Source of the DNA: Chanos chanos
Taxonomy: Eukaryota > Chordata > Actinopteri > Gonorynchiformes > Chanidae
DNA length: 64,000 nucleotides
Assembly: GCF_902362185.1 (NCBI RefSeq)
Contig: NC_044498.1
Span: 38,352,536 to 38,416,535, forward strand
Direction of reading: 5' to 3'
In this document: in pieces, positions 49,765-63,738 of the stretch
Numbering within the stretch: the first letter of the stretch is position 1
Layout of the letters: the number at the start of each line of letters is the position of its first letter
The notes under the pieces: model-generated
What the model was told of the DNA's origin: nothing
Database searches by the model: none
Seen by the model: the letters and a program-made list of their open reading frames with translations, nothing else
Translations under genes and position numbers: made by a program

Positions 49765-52700
49765 ATGGAAACGATTAAAAGCATCCAGTAAGTATTTCTT
49801 TAAGCAGTCGACTTTTTAATTTCAGTTTGTGTTGTAATTCACAAATTGAAAATAACATAGGACTAAATACTTGTGAAAGATGAAACGCGAACCGACGAAT
49901 TCAATGTGCTGAGTCATGAAACACACTATCAAACCAGAGCGTCCTCCCACGAACTCGTTAGGAAAAGTGTGTGAGCACCGATATTTTAGAGACTTTATTT
50001 TTTTTAATAGAAATATTCAGATAATAGCTTTAATGAAAATTGGCGAACATGTTAAGCAGTTCAGTCGCTGGATATATTTTACTACGGCATAAACTATTAA
50101 ATCTCAAATTTCCAGATTTTTCGTGGGCCATAGATTGTTTTTGAATTTAATGTTGTGTTTTTTGACATAATTATTTATTTTTGCCTTGAAGACAGGTTGT
50201 TTCCAGCCTTGACAGGCCTAAGTTGCAACTCCTTGCAGTGTCCTCAGCAGGCCTCGGAGGAATTTTAGTGTACCTGGCGTTAAGAAAGAAGGTCAGGAAA
50301 ATTCCTATCGGTGATGGATGGTGGGGAGCAGGGAAGGGGCCTGTCACAGGGGACAAGACCATTCGCCCCTTTCAGGTGGAGACTTCAGAGGAAGAGATAC
50401 AGGTCAGTAACAATTACATTTACGCAACACAGTGGCACTTGGAGAGTGCATCCGAATAGTCAAAGAAATTACGTCCTGTCCTTTCCTAACCACTTTTCCT
50501 TGACCTCGATGGAAAACGTCACTAGGTCAAGGAAAAATGGGAAGGAGAATTCATAAGGACTTTGGAAAAGACAACCGTGACACTAAGAGAATCCGACTGC
50601 ACTTACACTAGGCTACGTAATTATGTGACGGCGGAAGGTATCGACGTGGGTCTGCCGTGGTAAAACTACAATGTTACGAAGATGGACTACTAAAAGCGCA
50701 TCTATACTTCGCTCCGTGCCTCTTACCGTGTCGTTTCATGCAGGCTACATAAACGTGGACAACCCGGTGAAAATATTACTTCATTACCAAGGTTGGAACT
50801 GAAATAAAAAAGGAATAAACACTCAAAAAATTATCCTTTGGATGAACACAATTAAATTAAGGGCAGGATTTCTATCCGATAAGTATGCTTAGCCCCAAGT
50901 CAAACAAAGTATATAAATGTAAAGTAATGCAATTGAGTTCATCCAAATAAATGTGAGACAGCTGAGTTTGTCCAAAGTCATGTAACTGAGTTCACCCAAA
51001 GGAATGTAATTGGTGCCATCCAAAGTAATTTAATTGAGTTCATCCAAAATAATGTAATTGAGTTCATTCAAACTATTTTGAGTAAACATGGCTACAATTG
51101 ATTTGTGTTTGTCCAAAATAATACACTTGGATTCAAAGGTATTTGATCCCCTAGAAAACCTGGGTCAGGCATTTATATAAACTCATAATTTACAAGTGAA
51201 ATATAATAAAATCCAAACATGCCAAATGCAAAAATATGGTTGACTACAGCAACAGTCTGCACTTACGAAACTCAAATGCAATATAAACAGCCAGCATGAA
51301 CCACAGCGGTATACACATGCTCAAAACATAATCACAGTGAAAAATTCGGAAAAAAGTTGGAATCAGTCAGAACACTCACTCATTATCTAAGTCGCTACAT
51401 GCACACTACTAGGCATCAGGACGGACCTGTTACCACTGGAATGGGATCGATATTGTCAAAACTGCGGGAGTATACCGCAGTGTTTTGACGCCCTTTCTAT
51501 TTGACGCCCTTTCTATTAGGTATATCATTCATTCCATGATGGGTGTAAATTTGTGTGCTTTTACGAAAGTATTTTAGAGCATTGATTTACTCTTGAAAAC
51601 AACCTCGCACTGCAAGAGGATAGCACTGTTAAGATATATAACCTCTACACTATTTTCCCTTAGGACCTTCACAGTCGTATTGACCAAACAAGGTACACTG
51701 AGCCACTGGAGGATTGTCGATTCCATTATGGTTTCAATTCCACATATCTACAGAGGGTGGTGAACTATTGGAAGAATGACTTTGACTGGGAAAAGCAGGT
51801 CAGGGTACTCAACAAGTACCCTCATTTTAAAACCAATATAGAAGGTGAGCTTCTTACTTCAGCATTGTATTGTTCAGAGATCTAAAAAAATTATCAAATG
51901 TCATTGGAGATAAAAAAAAAAAACAAGATACACATCTAAAGCTAGCATGTGAACACATACCCAAGTCATACAGTCATACCCAGTATTTCGCTGAATAATT
52001 TTACAGAGCTAAATCCTAGACATTGTGCCTCCTTCTCATACACTCCTTTTTTTGATTAATAGATAGCTACCAGATTTTGTACTCTCTCTTTCCCCATTAC
52101 CATCAGGACTGGATGTACACTTTATTCATGTGAGGCCCTCTAACCCTGCTGGGCAGAAGGTCCTGCCTCTCATGCTGGTCCATGGCTGGCCTGGTTCCTT
52201 CTTTGAGTTCTACAGGATCTTGCCCATGCTCACAGAGACTGAGGGGGATGTAGTCTTTGAGGTTATATGTCCCTCCATTCCAGGCTATGGCTACTCAGAG
52301 GCGCCGCATAAACAGGGTGAGACGAGCAAAGACAGCACAGCATGTGTAACAGATGTCAAAGATTTTTTTTGAATGGGTGGATATTCAGGTATATTTGTGT
52401 GGTTGGCTGAACTATAATATTACTTCTTTACACAGACAAGATATCACATCAGATTTTTAACTCTAAAGCCCCTTTGTCTGAGGTCCTTGTTCTTGTCATC
52501 TGGTCTTATGGTAGGATTTAACAGTATGGATGCTGCCCGGGTCTTCCTCAAGCTTATGGAGCGACTGGGATTCCAAGAGTTTTACCTCCAGGGAGGAGAC
52601 TGGGGTTCCCTCATCACCACCAACATGGCTCAGATGAAGCCTGAGTAAGAGTCGCACCAGGAATAAGAATAACTCAACCAGATGGTTAGAGTGGGTGAGA

Positions 52701-54683
52701 GACCCGGAAACTCTTGAGGATCAGTTGTAACACTGGCTTTTAGTCAGGAACTCAGAATGTTCTATCTAGAACATTAGAATGAGACTGAGAACAAATTCAT
52801 AGCGTGAAGCATTATGAAAAAAAAAATCTAAGCAAGCATCACATGGCTATGAAACCAAAAGAAAGGATCTTGAGATCTTGAGGTTTATTATCCAAACTGG
52901 CATTGCAGCAGTGTGTAGTTCCCTTTGTGATCTTTACAGGTATGCTAGAAGGGAGCATACAGTTAGATGGAGATGCCAGATATTAACTAGTGATACCTGT
53001 GTTGTTAAGAGATATTCTCTTTTGTTATTGCACTTAGATGTGTGAGAGGTCTTCACCTGAACATGGCATTTGTTATGGCTCAGGGCCTTGGCATATTACT
53101 TTCTCTCATCATTGGCCGCTACCTGCCCTTCCTAGTAGGCTTCACCAGAGAGGATGTCCGTCGAATTTTCCCATTCATGGAAAGAAATGTGTATGAAATC
53201 CTGAGGGAGTCAGGATATATGCACATCCAGGCCACTAAACCAGACACTGCTGGTAAGAACAGCTTGTGTCTGAATTCCCTGACTGTGGCACATTACCGTC
53301 TGTATCTTCTGCATTCTCAATCAGTGTCTGTCTCTGAACATAGATTATAAACTTGCATCTCCCATTACAGAAATGAATGTAAGTAATTTTAGTTATTTTG
53401 TGTATTATTTATGACCACTCAGCAATATCTTGGAACTGTCTTTTTACAGACATAACACTTTGTGCACTCTAAAGTATCTTCCATATCCCTACTATATCCA
53501 TACTTCATATTTTTATAAATGCTCTTCTAGATGTAACGGCATGTGCTTAAAACTTGCTGTGGCTTCCTTGAGCGGAATTCCATTTGTATTTTCCTGTTCT
53601 GGCACACTTGTGATTTGAATGGTGACTCCTCCTACAGGTTGTGGATTGAACAACTCTCCAGTGGGCCTGGCTGCCTACATTCTGGAAAAATTCTCCACCT
53701 GGGCTGATTTTAAGAACAGAGACTTGGAGGATGGAGGTTTGGAGAGGTAGAATTAAATTTACAAGTGCCAAGCATGGACATCATTTCCGTGTTTTGCTTT
53801 TTTGTTTGCTAATGAGATGAATATTTACGTTTTTGATGAATTTGTTGCTTTTTTTTTTGCTAATAAGATGGATATTTACATTTTTGATGAATTTGTTGGA
53901 AAGAGAACATTAATATTGGTCTTTTTAGCAGACATTTTTCAATATCATTGTGTGATTTCAGGAAGTTCAGCCTGGATGACCTTCTAACGAATGTAATGAT
54001 CTACTGGACCACAGGCACCATCATCCCGTCAATGCGTTTCTACAAAGAGAACCTGAAATCCAGCCTTCAAAAGAGGGTGGATTACAAGTTAGTATTAACA
54101 CCACCTCTTTCCAAAAGACATGCTAATTTGGACTGCAAAAAGTCAAGAGGGATTTTGTCTATAAAATATTAATGACATTTTATTTAAAAATAATTTATTT
54201 TATTTTGATTAGGTTGTGAATATTGTCTAAATTTGACAAAAAATAGAGGCTTTTGGCAACTGCTTTTGAGCCAGATTCCTTGTTTGATCTTTGTCTGATC
54301 TCTCAAGGTGGTTACATCTCAAGAGCTCTGGCCTTAAAATGTTATTAAACATTATTAACCAAGCCCCGTAAAAACTAGTTTTCTGTCGCTGTATTTGAAC
54401 CATGTATCGCCAGAGACTGCACATGTAGTTGGATGTAGTCATATATAAATGACTTTTGTTTTGTCCTTCCAGAACACCTGTGTATGTACCCATGGGATTA
54501 GCAGCCTTTCCAAATGAGCTGACGCACTGCCCGCAAACCTGGGCCCGCAAGAAGTTTAAGAATATCACAACCTACTCATACATGCCTCGTGGAGGACACT
54601 TTGCCGCCTTTGAAGAACCTGAGTTGCTGGCTCAGGACGTTTTCCAATTTGTGAGAAAGGTGGAGAGCAAAAGGTCAGCCTAA
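49765..54683 (+). CDS. ephx1: Microsomal epoxide hydrolase 1, 9 exons
   Basis: ER-anchored alpha/beta hydrolase that opens xenobiotic and lipid epoxides to diols. Exons: 49765-49787, 50192-50402, 51664-51844, 52107-52316, 52515-52644, 53038-53252, 53638-53746, 53962-54087, 54473-54683; in frame, 471 aa (human 455). A short first exon (METIKSI) leads to a membrane helix (about 20-40, [18 protein letters not shown]), then DGWWG, the EHN region ([16 protein letters not shown]), the oxyanion motif HGWPGS, nucleophile Asp237 in QGGDWGS, charge-relay Glu417 in FPNELTH and His444 in [12 protein letters not shown]. Spacing matches human Asp226, Glu404 and His431, so the enzyme should be active. Intron 2 carries a minisatellite. 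Poly(A) signal AATAAA at 54835-54840. Confidence 0.97.
50831..51080. repeat. Degenerate 24-bp minisatellite with inverted partner
   Basis: From about 50921 to 51080 about six units of the type GTAATTGAGTTCATCCAAA follow at 24-26 bp. Upstream, 50831-50860 carries the same sequence inverted (CTTTGGATGAACACAATTAA). This foldback arrangement lies in ephx1 intron 2. Confidence 0.75.
51376..51397 (-). repeat. Short SINE tail fragment
   Basis: CACTCACTCATTATCTAAG matches the 3' tail of the SINE at 40125-40414. Only about 20 bp remain. Confidence 0.4.
53808..53897. repeat. Two-copy 51-bp tandem duplication in ephx1 intron 7
   Basis: Copies start at 53808 and 53859. Both carry ATTTA(C)-T-TTTTTGATGAATTTGTT with a few substitutions. 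Intronic, no coding effect. Confidence 0.8.
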
Positions 54684-56128
54684 AGGCTTCAGCAGTGTCT
54701 ACAAAATACATAGAAAATTAAAGCACACTAGAATGAACCAGTGCATTCACCAATATTGTGACATCTGCTTATTTGTTTCTTTGAAATACTAAGTTAGCAA
54801 AACTTCACCAAACCTGAACTTAATGTGATTCTGAAATAAACTCTTAAATGTTGATTATAACGTTTTTTATAATTGGAAAACCTTCTCTGTGATGTTTTCT
54901 TAAATATTAAGGCTGAATGATTAACGGATTTTGTGCTTCTGATTCATATCTTTATATAATTTTGCAAGTAGTCCGTTTTCTTATCATGACGGAAATAAAC
55001 CGCCTACCTGCAACAAGTTGATGAGTCTGAAGGTAGCCTAACATGTTGCTATGCCCAGCGGACTATACATTATCCCTTACATGTTCGATTGTTCTATTTT
55101 CTATGATAATTAAAAACATGTAATAAATACATGTTGAAAGCAATTCCATATCTTTATCATCTTTGCATTAGAATATAGAGCAGTTAATATTTTCATGGTA
55201 TCTCATGTGGTAATGCTCCATCACGTTTTAAATCTATTACATGGTGAATATTGAACTGGAGCTTGACTTTAAAAAATTATATCGCAAAATCTGTCAAAAG
55301 AATCGCAACTAGATATTTTCCCCAAGTCATTCAGCCCTATTAAATATTAACATTGGTAGTGACACCCCTGTTTGATATGCTAAAGAAGAGAATGGGGCAC
55401 AAAACACATTCATAACATGACATATTATGAGCAGTAATGAGTTTAATATACAAGTGAAGATTCAGTGGCAATGAAACCAGAAGAACCAATGAAACCAAAT
55501 ATCAGTTAAATCAGCTGACCAATGATAAACCATCAGACACACTTAGCACCACTTGATAATGATGATCAGAAAGGGGTTTGGGAATACACTAGAATTGTGG
55601 GGAATATTACAGGAAATAATTTAGACTTACAATGTGCGTGAATAAACAGATAATTAATGACAATTCATGATAACTTTCAATAAATTCAGCAATACCAGTT
55701 CGTCGGTGGTAACAAACGGATGTGAACTCATTGTTGTAAACATTTACTGTGACACCAAGAAACCAATGTATTAGACAATTTCAATTTTCAATATTGAGGG
55801 CACTCTGTAAACAGACATTTTGAGTTAAGATTTCAGCAGATATCAGTTCCAGTTTCAGTTACCTGTTGGAAATATTATGAGACAGAGTATGAAATGACTT
55901 TATTGTTTTCAATTATTCGATCAATATTATTTTAAAAAGACAAAAATCAATAAAATTTAAAACCATCTTTGAGTGACCAGCTTAAAAACAGAACTCATTA
56001 AAGCTTTTGGGCTGTGAGACAGAGGTCCCTGAGAATGTCTTAAGGGCTATTACATCATTCCCTATGCCCTGACATTTATTCATTTGTTTTGTCAGCCCCA
56101 GATTTGACCATCATTTGTTGTCACTCAT
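54684..56128. other. Convergent spacer between ephx1 and mad2l1bp
   Basis: AT-rich, with poly(A) signals for both genes: AATAAA at 54835-54840 (plus, ephx1) and at 56080-56075 (minus, mad2l1bp). No coding exon seen. Confidence 0.5.
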
Positions 56129-57986
56129 TCATTTACAGAAACCTTTGATGGTTACTGGGGCCTGAAACCATATATAGTCCTCCCAGTTGACGTCTGCCTG
56201 TCGTGCCTTTGCTAGAGATGAATCACAGGCCAGAGAAATAACCTGCCTTTTCACCTTTGTGGGCACTCTGAAGTCCAACTTGGGACGAAATCCATCCACA
56301 CCACAGTCCCGGTGGCCGAGGGCCATGACAGTTGTGGTCATAAGACGCACAGGCCTGGCATCAGACAGGAGGTCAGCCACAAAGAGAGTGCGGAAGAGTT
56401 GCCTCAGACAGACAGACACCCTAAGACTGCCTTCTCCAGCCTCCAGGGCTAATGCTTCCATGTTGACCTCATATAGCTCATTAGGTAGGACAACAGAGCC
56501 ACCCAGGACAAAGAGCACGCGAGGGACATGACTGAGAGAGAAGAGGGTCTCCAGGTGACCAAGAACCTCGTCCAACTCTTGCAATGTTCGCTGGCATCGA
56601 CGCCAGTCCAAACCTCCCGTTACCTTTGTTGGCCTCCAGCCTACTGCATCATCTGTCTGAACAGTGTGCAAGTGATACTCAGATTATTACTGAATTTGTC
56701 AATTTTAACTTAAAGTCAGTACAGTCATTGGACTTTGTAATTCCACTGAAATATTCAACTTCCGCTTTAAATGCTGTTTTATAATCATACACATAAAAGG
56801 TTTCAGAGGGCATGATTTAAGCTCTTGCTTCCATTAAAGAAATATTTGTCCAGAAATTCTCCATTGAATACTTCTAAGCAAGAGACTTGACCTCACCTGA
56901 GCTGAAGAAACTGGACTAGTAAGAAAGCAATTTCATATGCATCAAGAAATCTTCAAAAAGAAGCACAAAATTTCCTTTACTGTGGCCAGAGGAGCACACC
57001 TACCTGACAGCCCAGTTGTTAACAAGAATGAGTTGTCTGATTCGTCTTACCTGTGTGGACGCTTGATGCTGTCTCTGAAAATACACCAGCTGATCGTAAG
57101 TCATGGGCAACTGTTGCCGTTGGTAAAGGACACACTTCAGGATCTCACATACAAATCTACAGCAGCCATCCTGAGTGACATAGCCAGGAAAAATCACATC
57201 CACACGGCCTTCCTCTCTGGCCCTCCGCACTGTCTCTTCATCATCAGTCACGGCTTTCCTTGTAGAAATACCAGTAGACTCTGGGTTCTGACAACTACCA
57301 CCAAAGAGAGTGTCTGTATATTGCAAATTGTGAGAAAGTATAGGATTAATATAAGACACAAAGACATGCCATACAGATCACATTATTGGATGTTACGTGT
57401 GTATATAAGGAACACTACCACTTTTCTTTGGGCTATAATTTAGGAGCTGAGGTTTGAATTTGAAGCAGAGAACTCCAAACAGCTGAGCATCGTTGTTAAA
57501 ATGTAATGTTCCGAGTGACCCTGGAATACACATCGTAAGCCTAGAAACATTTTAGCTAGTTTAGGTCGATGCTTCAAAATTGTTTAAAATCCCACCACCA
57601 CAGTATCTGGTGGCTGGTGGTTTACCTGAAGTTACAGTGCCGTTGATATTTTCCTTGTCGTCTACAGGATTCGATGGTTTTAAAACGAATTTCAAGTCGT
57701 CTTCTCGCGTTATATCTAAGCCTCCTCCACTCTCCGTCTTGCTCAAACTAATCTCTCGTGGTGACACCCTGCATACGTTTTCAGGATTCTGCTCATCTAG
57801 GAGATGAGAGCCAGGACACGGGGTACATTCTGAGCTAACTTTGTTCTCGATGGTGATTTCTTCGTCGGCAGTACAGGAGAGACTTTCCATACTCTGGGTT
57901 TCATTCCTGTTGTCGGTGATATCCGCATTATTCCTGATGGTCATATCTTTAAGGAATACACTTCCCTTCTCCTCTCCCTCTTCCAT
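56129..57986 (-). CDS. mad2l1bp: MAD2L1-binding protein (p31comet), 3 exons
   Basis: HORMA-like adaptor that binds closed MAD2 and, with TRIP13, silences the spindle checkpoint. Exons (minus): 57986-57626, 57313-57051, 56656-56129; in frame, 383 aa (human 274, or about 306 for a long isoform). Family marks: VIFPGYVTQDGCCRFVCEIL, VLYQRQQLPMTYDQL, VPRVLFVLGG, VMALGHRDCG, FRPKLDFRVP and the C-terminal WEDYIWFQAPVTIKGF, almost identical to human. The N-terminal 120 residues are acidic, low in recognisable motifs and much longer than in mammals. The start is the first ATG in the open frame; the frame stays open upstream but holds no other ATG. Confidence 0.95.
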
Positions 57987-60900
57987 TCTCCGGCCACCAA
58001 GAGTTGTTTGAATCTCCCCCTCTGGTGCATCATGGGACAATGATAAGGCGGAAGGAAGTATGTTTTGTTTTTCCACCTGTCCTTGTCTTCGAAACTTATT
58101 TAGAAAACATATTTTTGAGAAAAATAAGAACACAGTGTCGAAAAAATAAAGGGTACATAGAGATTATTTATAGGTTTTCACCGAAACACGAAAGTTTACT
58201 TTTTACGCAATTTCCTGTATGTGACTCAACTTCCTCTTTTGGGCTGCTATTTATTTATTTTTTATTTATATTGCTACTTATTCACCCTTTGGTAATTTGG
58301 CAGACTAACCTAAGTGAGTGTTACACATATTTGCGTTTCTCTGACGATGATATCAAACATATTAGTGTTTTGCTTTTTGAATTCGTACCTTACGCCGAGT
58401 CGCAGACATACACTGGAGTATACTGCCATCTATAGATGAAGCATGTTATCATCTTGTTAAAATTTACGTTCACTTTTGTTTCTCTCACCTGACTAAACGC
58501 TGCTCTTTACAGTGAATCGAAACGGCTGATGTTATCTTCTGTAATTTCATCGGTACTCTGTAAAAAGAAGGATGAGGCTAAGGGTAATATTCATGGACAC
58601 AAGAGCTATATAATACTGCACAAAAAACTCGACTGATGTCTTGAGTTTAAACTGATCCCAGTGTTCTGCACTGAATTGTCAACAGAAATGTGGGTTTCAA
58701 ATAAACGTGACCCCAGTAATTGTTAATATCAGCATGCAAGTATGGAAATACAGTCCTATTTTAATACTGTCGGATAAAACTGCTAATCTGAGCCCTCTTC
58801 AAATTTATAGTGACGTTTTCTTTGAGAATCTGTGGTTGCATTTCTCAACATTCATTTTGGGCTTCGAACTGCTGAAAGTCTTACAAATGACATTTTTACC
58901 GTGAAACTATTTTTCTTTCTTCATTTAAGTTAATAACTTGGAAGTATATTATGATATAGGCTACATTATGCTCAAGAAAACTTAAGGAGACTAAATCTTC
59001 AGGACATGCTGAGAAGCATTCACAGGTCAATTTTGAAAAAAACTTTACATCACCGTGTCCAATTATCACTTTTTTCTTTATGTAATGCTCTTAAATCTCT
59101 CATTTGTGTGACTTAATTACAGCAGTACAGTTGTACTTCAATGATTTTCCCCCGAAAACAATACTGTATTTTTCATTTTGTTTAAAATACTATGCCCTTT
59201 GCACTGCGAGTAGTTTTCGCATTGTCATCCCTGAAAAATGCAGCGGTCATTTTTACTCCTTTTCGTAAATGCCCCTGTGTAATACTCCACGTTCTTGCAA
59301 CCCTAGACAAGCATATTAGTCTGTTAGAAGGAGAGCAAGAAAAATCCTTTGAGGCATACTAACTGACAGAAGGGACTCTGCAGGTTGTTGGCCTGGAGCT
59401 TGACTTCCATTATTCTGTAACTGAGCAGGCTGGCAGGCCATCCAGTACAATGGTCACCCTTGCATTACATTATCTAGTAGAAAATCATATCATACAAAAA
59501 GGAGTTACTGACATTTTGATGCAGATGGGCCCAATGGCAACACCAGATTTTGTCAGCTCCTTTGAAAAATCTCTATTAAAAACCATGAGACAGGTTGCTA
59601 AGATCATTTGTGTTCCTAAAGATTTGTTTCCAATTATAGGGGACATTTCTATCTTCAAAGTTCACATTTTAAAATGAATCTCCTAGAATGTAGGCTATCA
59701 CTCCCTACAAAGTTTATGCACAGTTTCAACAAATGAAGACAGAAAACTATTTAAACTACAGAATCATGAAGGAAATGTAATTGCCAGCAGTTTTCTGTAT
59801 GAATGTCTTCCCATAAGAAAGAAGTGTAATACTTCTTGAATATTTTGTTGTGTGTGTGCAACACAATGCGTGACATGCTCTGCCCATGTTTGTTTGGTCT
59901 TATGTACTGAAAAATCTACATTTTATTCTGTTGAGAAGTAGAAGTATTATACAGATATTTGATTTTGTGCTAGGCCAAGACAATTTTTTTATACACATAT
60001 AAACATATTGTACTATATAGGTATTTATATATGTAATATATGTATATACATAAACACACACACACGCACACACATTTACATTTAATGTTTATTACATTTT
60101 TGTTTATTACTGCATGATCATGGTCTTCTTTGAGAGCAGGTGCAAATATTAAAGATAGTTCACTATGTGTATTCAGTGAAATCTGGGTTAAAGTACCACC
60201 CCAGGGCACAGTGAGGAAAGATGCTGTGCAAATAATGGAGTAAACGTGCCACTTGCCGGAATTCCTTCAGGCATATGCTGTAAATGATAAACAGAACTCC
60301 CCTTGATATCCGAGGCAGCTACTCTTACATTTTTTTTTTTTTATTTAATCTTGAGTCTCAACAAAGAAATTCTTTATATTTATGAAATTTCAGTAATGCA
60401 TGCACATAACAATGGACATTAAATGATTTTTCATTCCAGTGCATAATACACAAGTTTTAGCATTTATTTTATTTGATTTCATTTCATTTTTGATCGTGAG
60501 CACCATGTATGAAAATCCTCAGACATTTTTGATATGACAAAAAGCCAAACACAACTAAAACATGCTGGGGAAAAACTGCAGACAGGACAAAGAAAAGGCT
60601 GGTCAAAGGAATTGTGATAAGCATGAAGTGGTACTTCTGCCTTTGCATTCACACTGTAGACAAGGACCCATTTACCAGCCTTGCCATTAAATTCTCTAGC
60701 TTCACTTGTTAGATTTACGCCGACATAAAATAACATGTCAAAGGTGATTTATAATTTCTATGAATATTGCAGAATGTGCTTATGGTAGTCATGATAAACA
60801 TGTCAGTGATTTTCACACTTTTGGCCACAGTTAATCGATGGAGAGGATATTGTGAGAGAACTGCCACACATCAACAGATTCCCGTTCAGTGGATGACGTT

Positions 60901-61264
60901 CCGGACTTTTCTCCGTACTCGCGGTTGCTACCCTACCACATTACAACGCCGTATAGATCAACCTACCCTAATTCACGCATGTGTGGCTGTTATCTGAGTG
61001 CCACATCTAGCAGTCCTATCATACTACTACTTCCTTGTTTTGCAAGACCAATCGTTAGGCTGCGTTTTCGACACACCATACACACGGTATAGTCAGGGTA
61101 GGTTGCATACTCCGGAGTCTACTATATTTTTTGACAGCTTCTCAGGTGAGACATCTCGGTCAGGAGCTGTTTCACTTTCTCTTGAGTTGACGAACACCCT
61201 CACTGTGAGCCTGGGGTTGTTAAACTCAAAAAACAGTCATTCGAAGCCCACACACCACGGCAAC
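57987..61264. other. Spacer upstream of mad2l1bp and of the 61265 gene
   Basis: About 3.3 kb between two divergent start codons. Contains A/T runs and a short TA/CA stretch (about 60000-60072). An open frame at 59450-59677 has no recognisable family. Promoters of both genes should lie near its edges, but no clear core motif is seen. Confidence 0.4.
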
Positions 61265-63256
61265 ATGAGCAAAAAGAAAAAGGAGTGGAGAGCGGAGAAA
61301 GGTAAGGTTCTTTTGGACTCTCTCACTGAGTGAACATCAGCTGTCGTTATATCGCAGTTTGACCAAGGCTTTTACAGAGCTGTATGATCCTAAATTGATA
61401 GCTTGCTTCCGATTCCATCAGTTTAACCGCTCAGCCTCATGTGCACTGAGCTCGGACGCAACATATTGCATCGTGGGAAGGACGAGCATGCAGATGTTTA
61501 TACTGAGGAGCTGCCTGCTGCTATGTAACTGGAATTGTGCCTGACAGATGCTTACACTGCCACGGCTTCAGACGTCCAGCCAGGGATAGCATGCACACCA
61601 TTTGCATGTGTTATTTCACTAGGGTAATCGGCGAAGCTGGGCATTCCGCTAGGCCGTGTGTGTCTTCCTTAACTTCACCTGTTTGAGTAGCTGGACATGT
61701 AACAGATATTGTAAATAATAAGGTCCGAACACTAGTCTGTCTGTAATAAGACGAATAAAATTCTAAAACCCCAAATTGAGAAGAGCAGTACTGCCAAAAC
61801 TTCATTGTGGAGTCTTCAACCTAACCTCACTCTAAGTGAAACATGGATGTAGTGCATTGTCATTCAAAGTCGAAGTAGCACTGACACGAAGAAAAATAAA
61901 ACTTGAGAGCACTGGGACAGTGTTGATTAGTAAAACGTTTCTTGTTTTTTTGTTTGTTCCTGGTTTGATCAGCTGAGCTAGTTGGCTAGGGAGTATTTAC
62001 TTTAGATGCTGCACTGTAGCTTGTAAACACATACTACTGGCTAATCAAATAAACCCACACAGCAAGATTCCCCTTGTGGAGACTTAAAATTGTTTGAAGT
62101 TTAAACCTCTCATCCTCTCTGTAGGAGGCACTCTCAGATGAGTCCAGAGGCAGCTATTGCTTGAAGATAGTCCCTTAGACAGTGAGAATGTATTGGAAGT
62201 GCCAGCCTCGGGGGTAGTCAGCGTAAAGAGATTGGTAGTGTTGTCAGGGGCACTTTTGTGCTGGATTATTTTAGGTATAATCTGCAACTGAAGTTTCAAG
62301 ACTCTCCCTGAGAGAGACAAAGGAAGAGAAAAGCCTTTTAAAGGAGGCTCATACTCTGAAATGGAAGGAGTTTCAGACTTTGAAGGGCACTTTGGGGAAC
62401 TTTTAGGGCTTCTTACAGGCTAGATGGTGGGCACACTTATTTACCCCAAGTCGAATGGATAGTTGTTGAGAACATTGTTCCCGGTATTAAGGGCTGTCTG
62501 TTTTCACCTAACTGTTCACTGTTTTTTATTATTTTAATCTTTTCCCAAATGTGCTATCAGTAACACTTCTTAGTGTATCATTTACCAACTTTATCATTAT
62601 GTATTATTGATTGTTGTGTTTTGCACAGATAAAGTTACATTTGAGATTTTAACATTTGTTTGCAATATGTGTGTGTGTATAAACTACAATTTTTTTGTAT
62701 CATACTGCACTTAGTTTTGCAGATAAAGGCCAAACTTTATAAGTCACTGAAAATCTTTCTTAAGGTGCCCTGCCTCTCACATATGAATTATTTAAAAAAG
62801 CTATTACTAGAAATAAATAAGTAGAAATAAAAGACTCTCTGAATGACCAATTTCTCTGGTGTAGTTTTTAGAAGAGGTCAGGAAAATGTAAATGTATTCA
62901 CTTAGCTCGTTATTCCTCAGTCTCTCCCTTCTACTCTTACTGTGACATTTTCATAAACATTCACAGGAGAAAATCTCTCTGTCAGTCGTTCTTCGAGTTG
63001 TCTTTAAATGTCCTTGTGAGAGATAGAGATCTCTATCAGATCTGTAATGAAGTCCCAGAGGCTTGTTTCAGCATGATATTATCTTGAATCACTATTCAGA
63101 TTAAAATGATGAAATTCCTTCATTAAAAAAATGGTTTGTTTAAATCCACAGAGCGCTTGCTCAGTCTAGGACTTGAGGAGAGACGCAAAGAATACAGAGG
63201 CAGCTACATCACCCTGGACAACATTCCCACCTGGAGAAAACATGACAAGAGTGCAG
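61265..63256 (+). CDS. Unidentified gene, first two coding exons (partial)
   Basis: Exon 61265-61301 (37 nt, MSKKKKEWRAEK) ends in GTAAGG. Exon 63152-63256 (105 nt) follows an acceptor (TCCACAG) and ends in GTAGGA. They join in frame to a 47-residue N-terminus, MSKKKKEWRAEKERLLSLGL, then EERRKEYRGSYITLDNIPTW, then RKHDKSAG. It is strongly basic with a predicted helix, no signal peptide and no membrane segment. The phase match, donor and acceptor quality and non-repeat composition make it look real. The rest lies beyond the window. I do not recognise the family; the WR-EKERLL-LGLEERRKEYRG pattern suggests an intracellular, perhaps scaffold-type protein. Confidence 0.65.
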
Positions 63257-63738
63257 GTAGGATGGGGAGAATTAAAAATGAATTCATAATATTTAATCAT
63301 TCAAGAAAGTTTTATTTTCCAGTGAAAATATGTGTTGACAACAACAACATAAAATAAAAAAAAGAAAAATGCGGAAACCAGTAAAGCATGAAATCTTTAC
63401 TCACCATAACTCACAAAATCCTCTTCATTTATTTGTTAGTTATTAATTATTTAATATTCTTCCACAAAAAGTTTCCTTTACATTGTGCTGTCTATTACCA
63501 TGAAGTTATACATTTTTTTTGACTGAAGATAAATCACTCTGTTAATGGCAAAGTTGCAAAAGGTGCTCTTGAGGAAGACTTACTGTCTTCAGCAACTGAA
63601 TTTCTCAGCCAATCTGTGGATGTTGGAGGGAAGCAGAGGAACTGAAAGAAAGAAAAGTCCTTGACGTCAGAAAAGAAATCTATAGATCGTTGCATGGAAG
63701 CCATTTCTTTGAAACCCACTTAGGTTTCGGTTCCCAGT

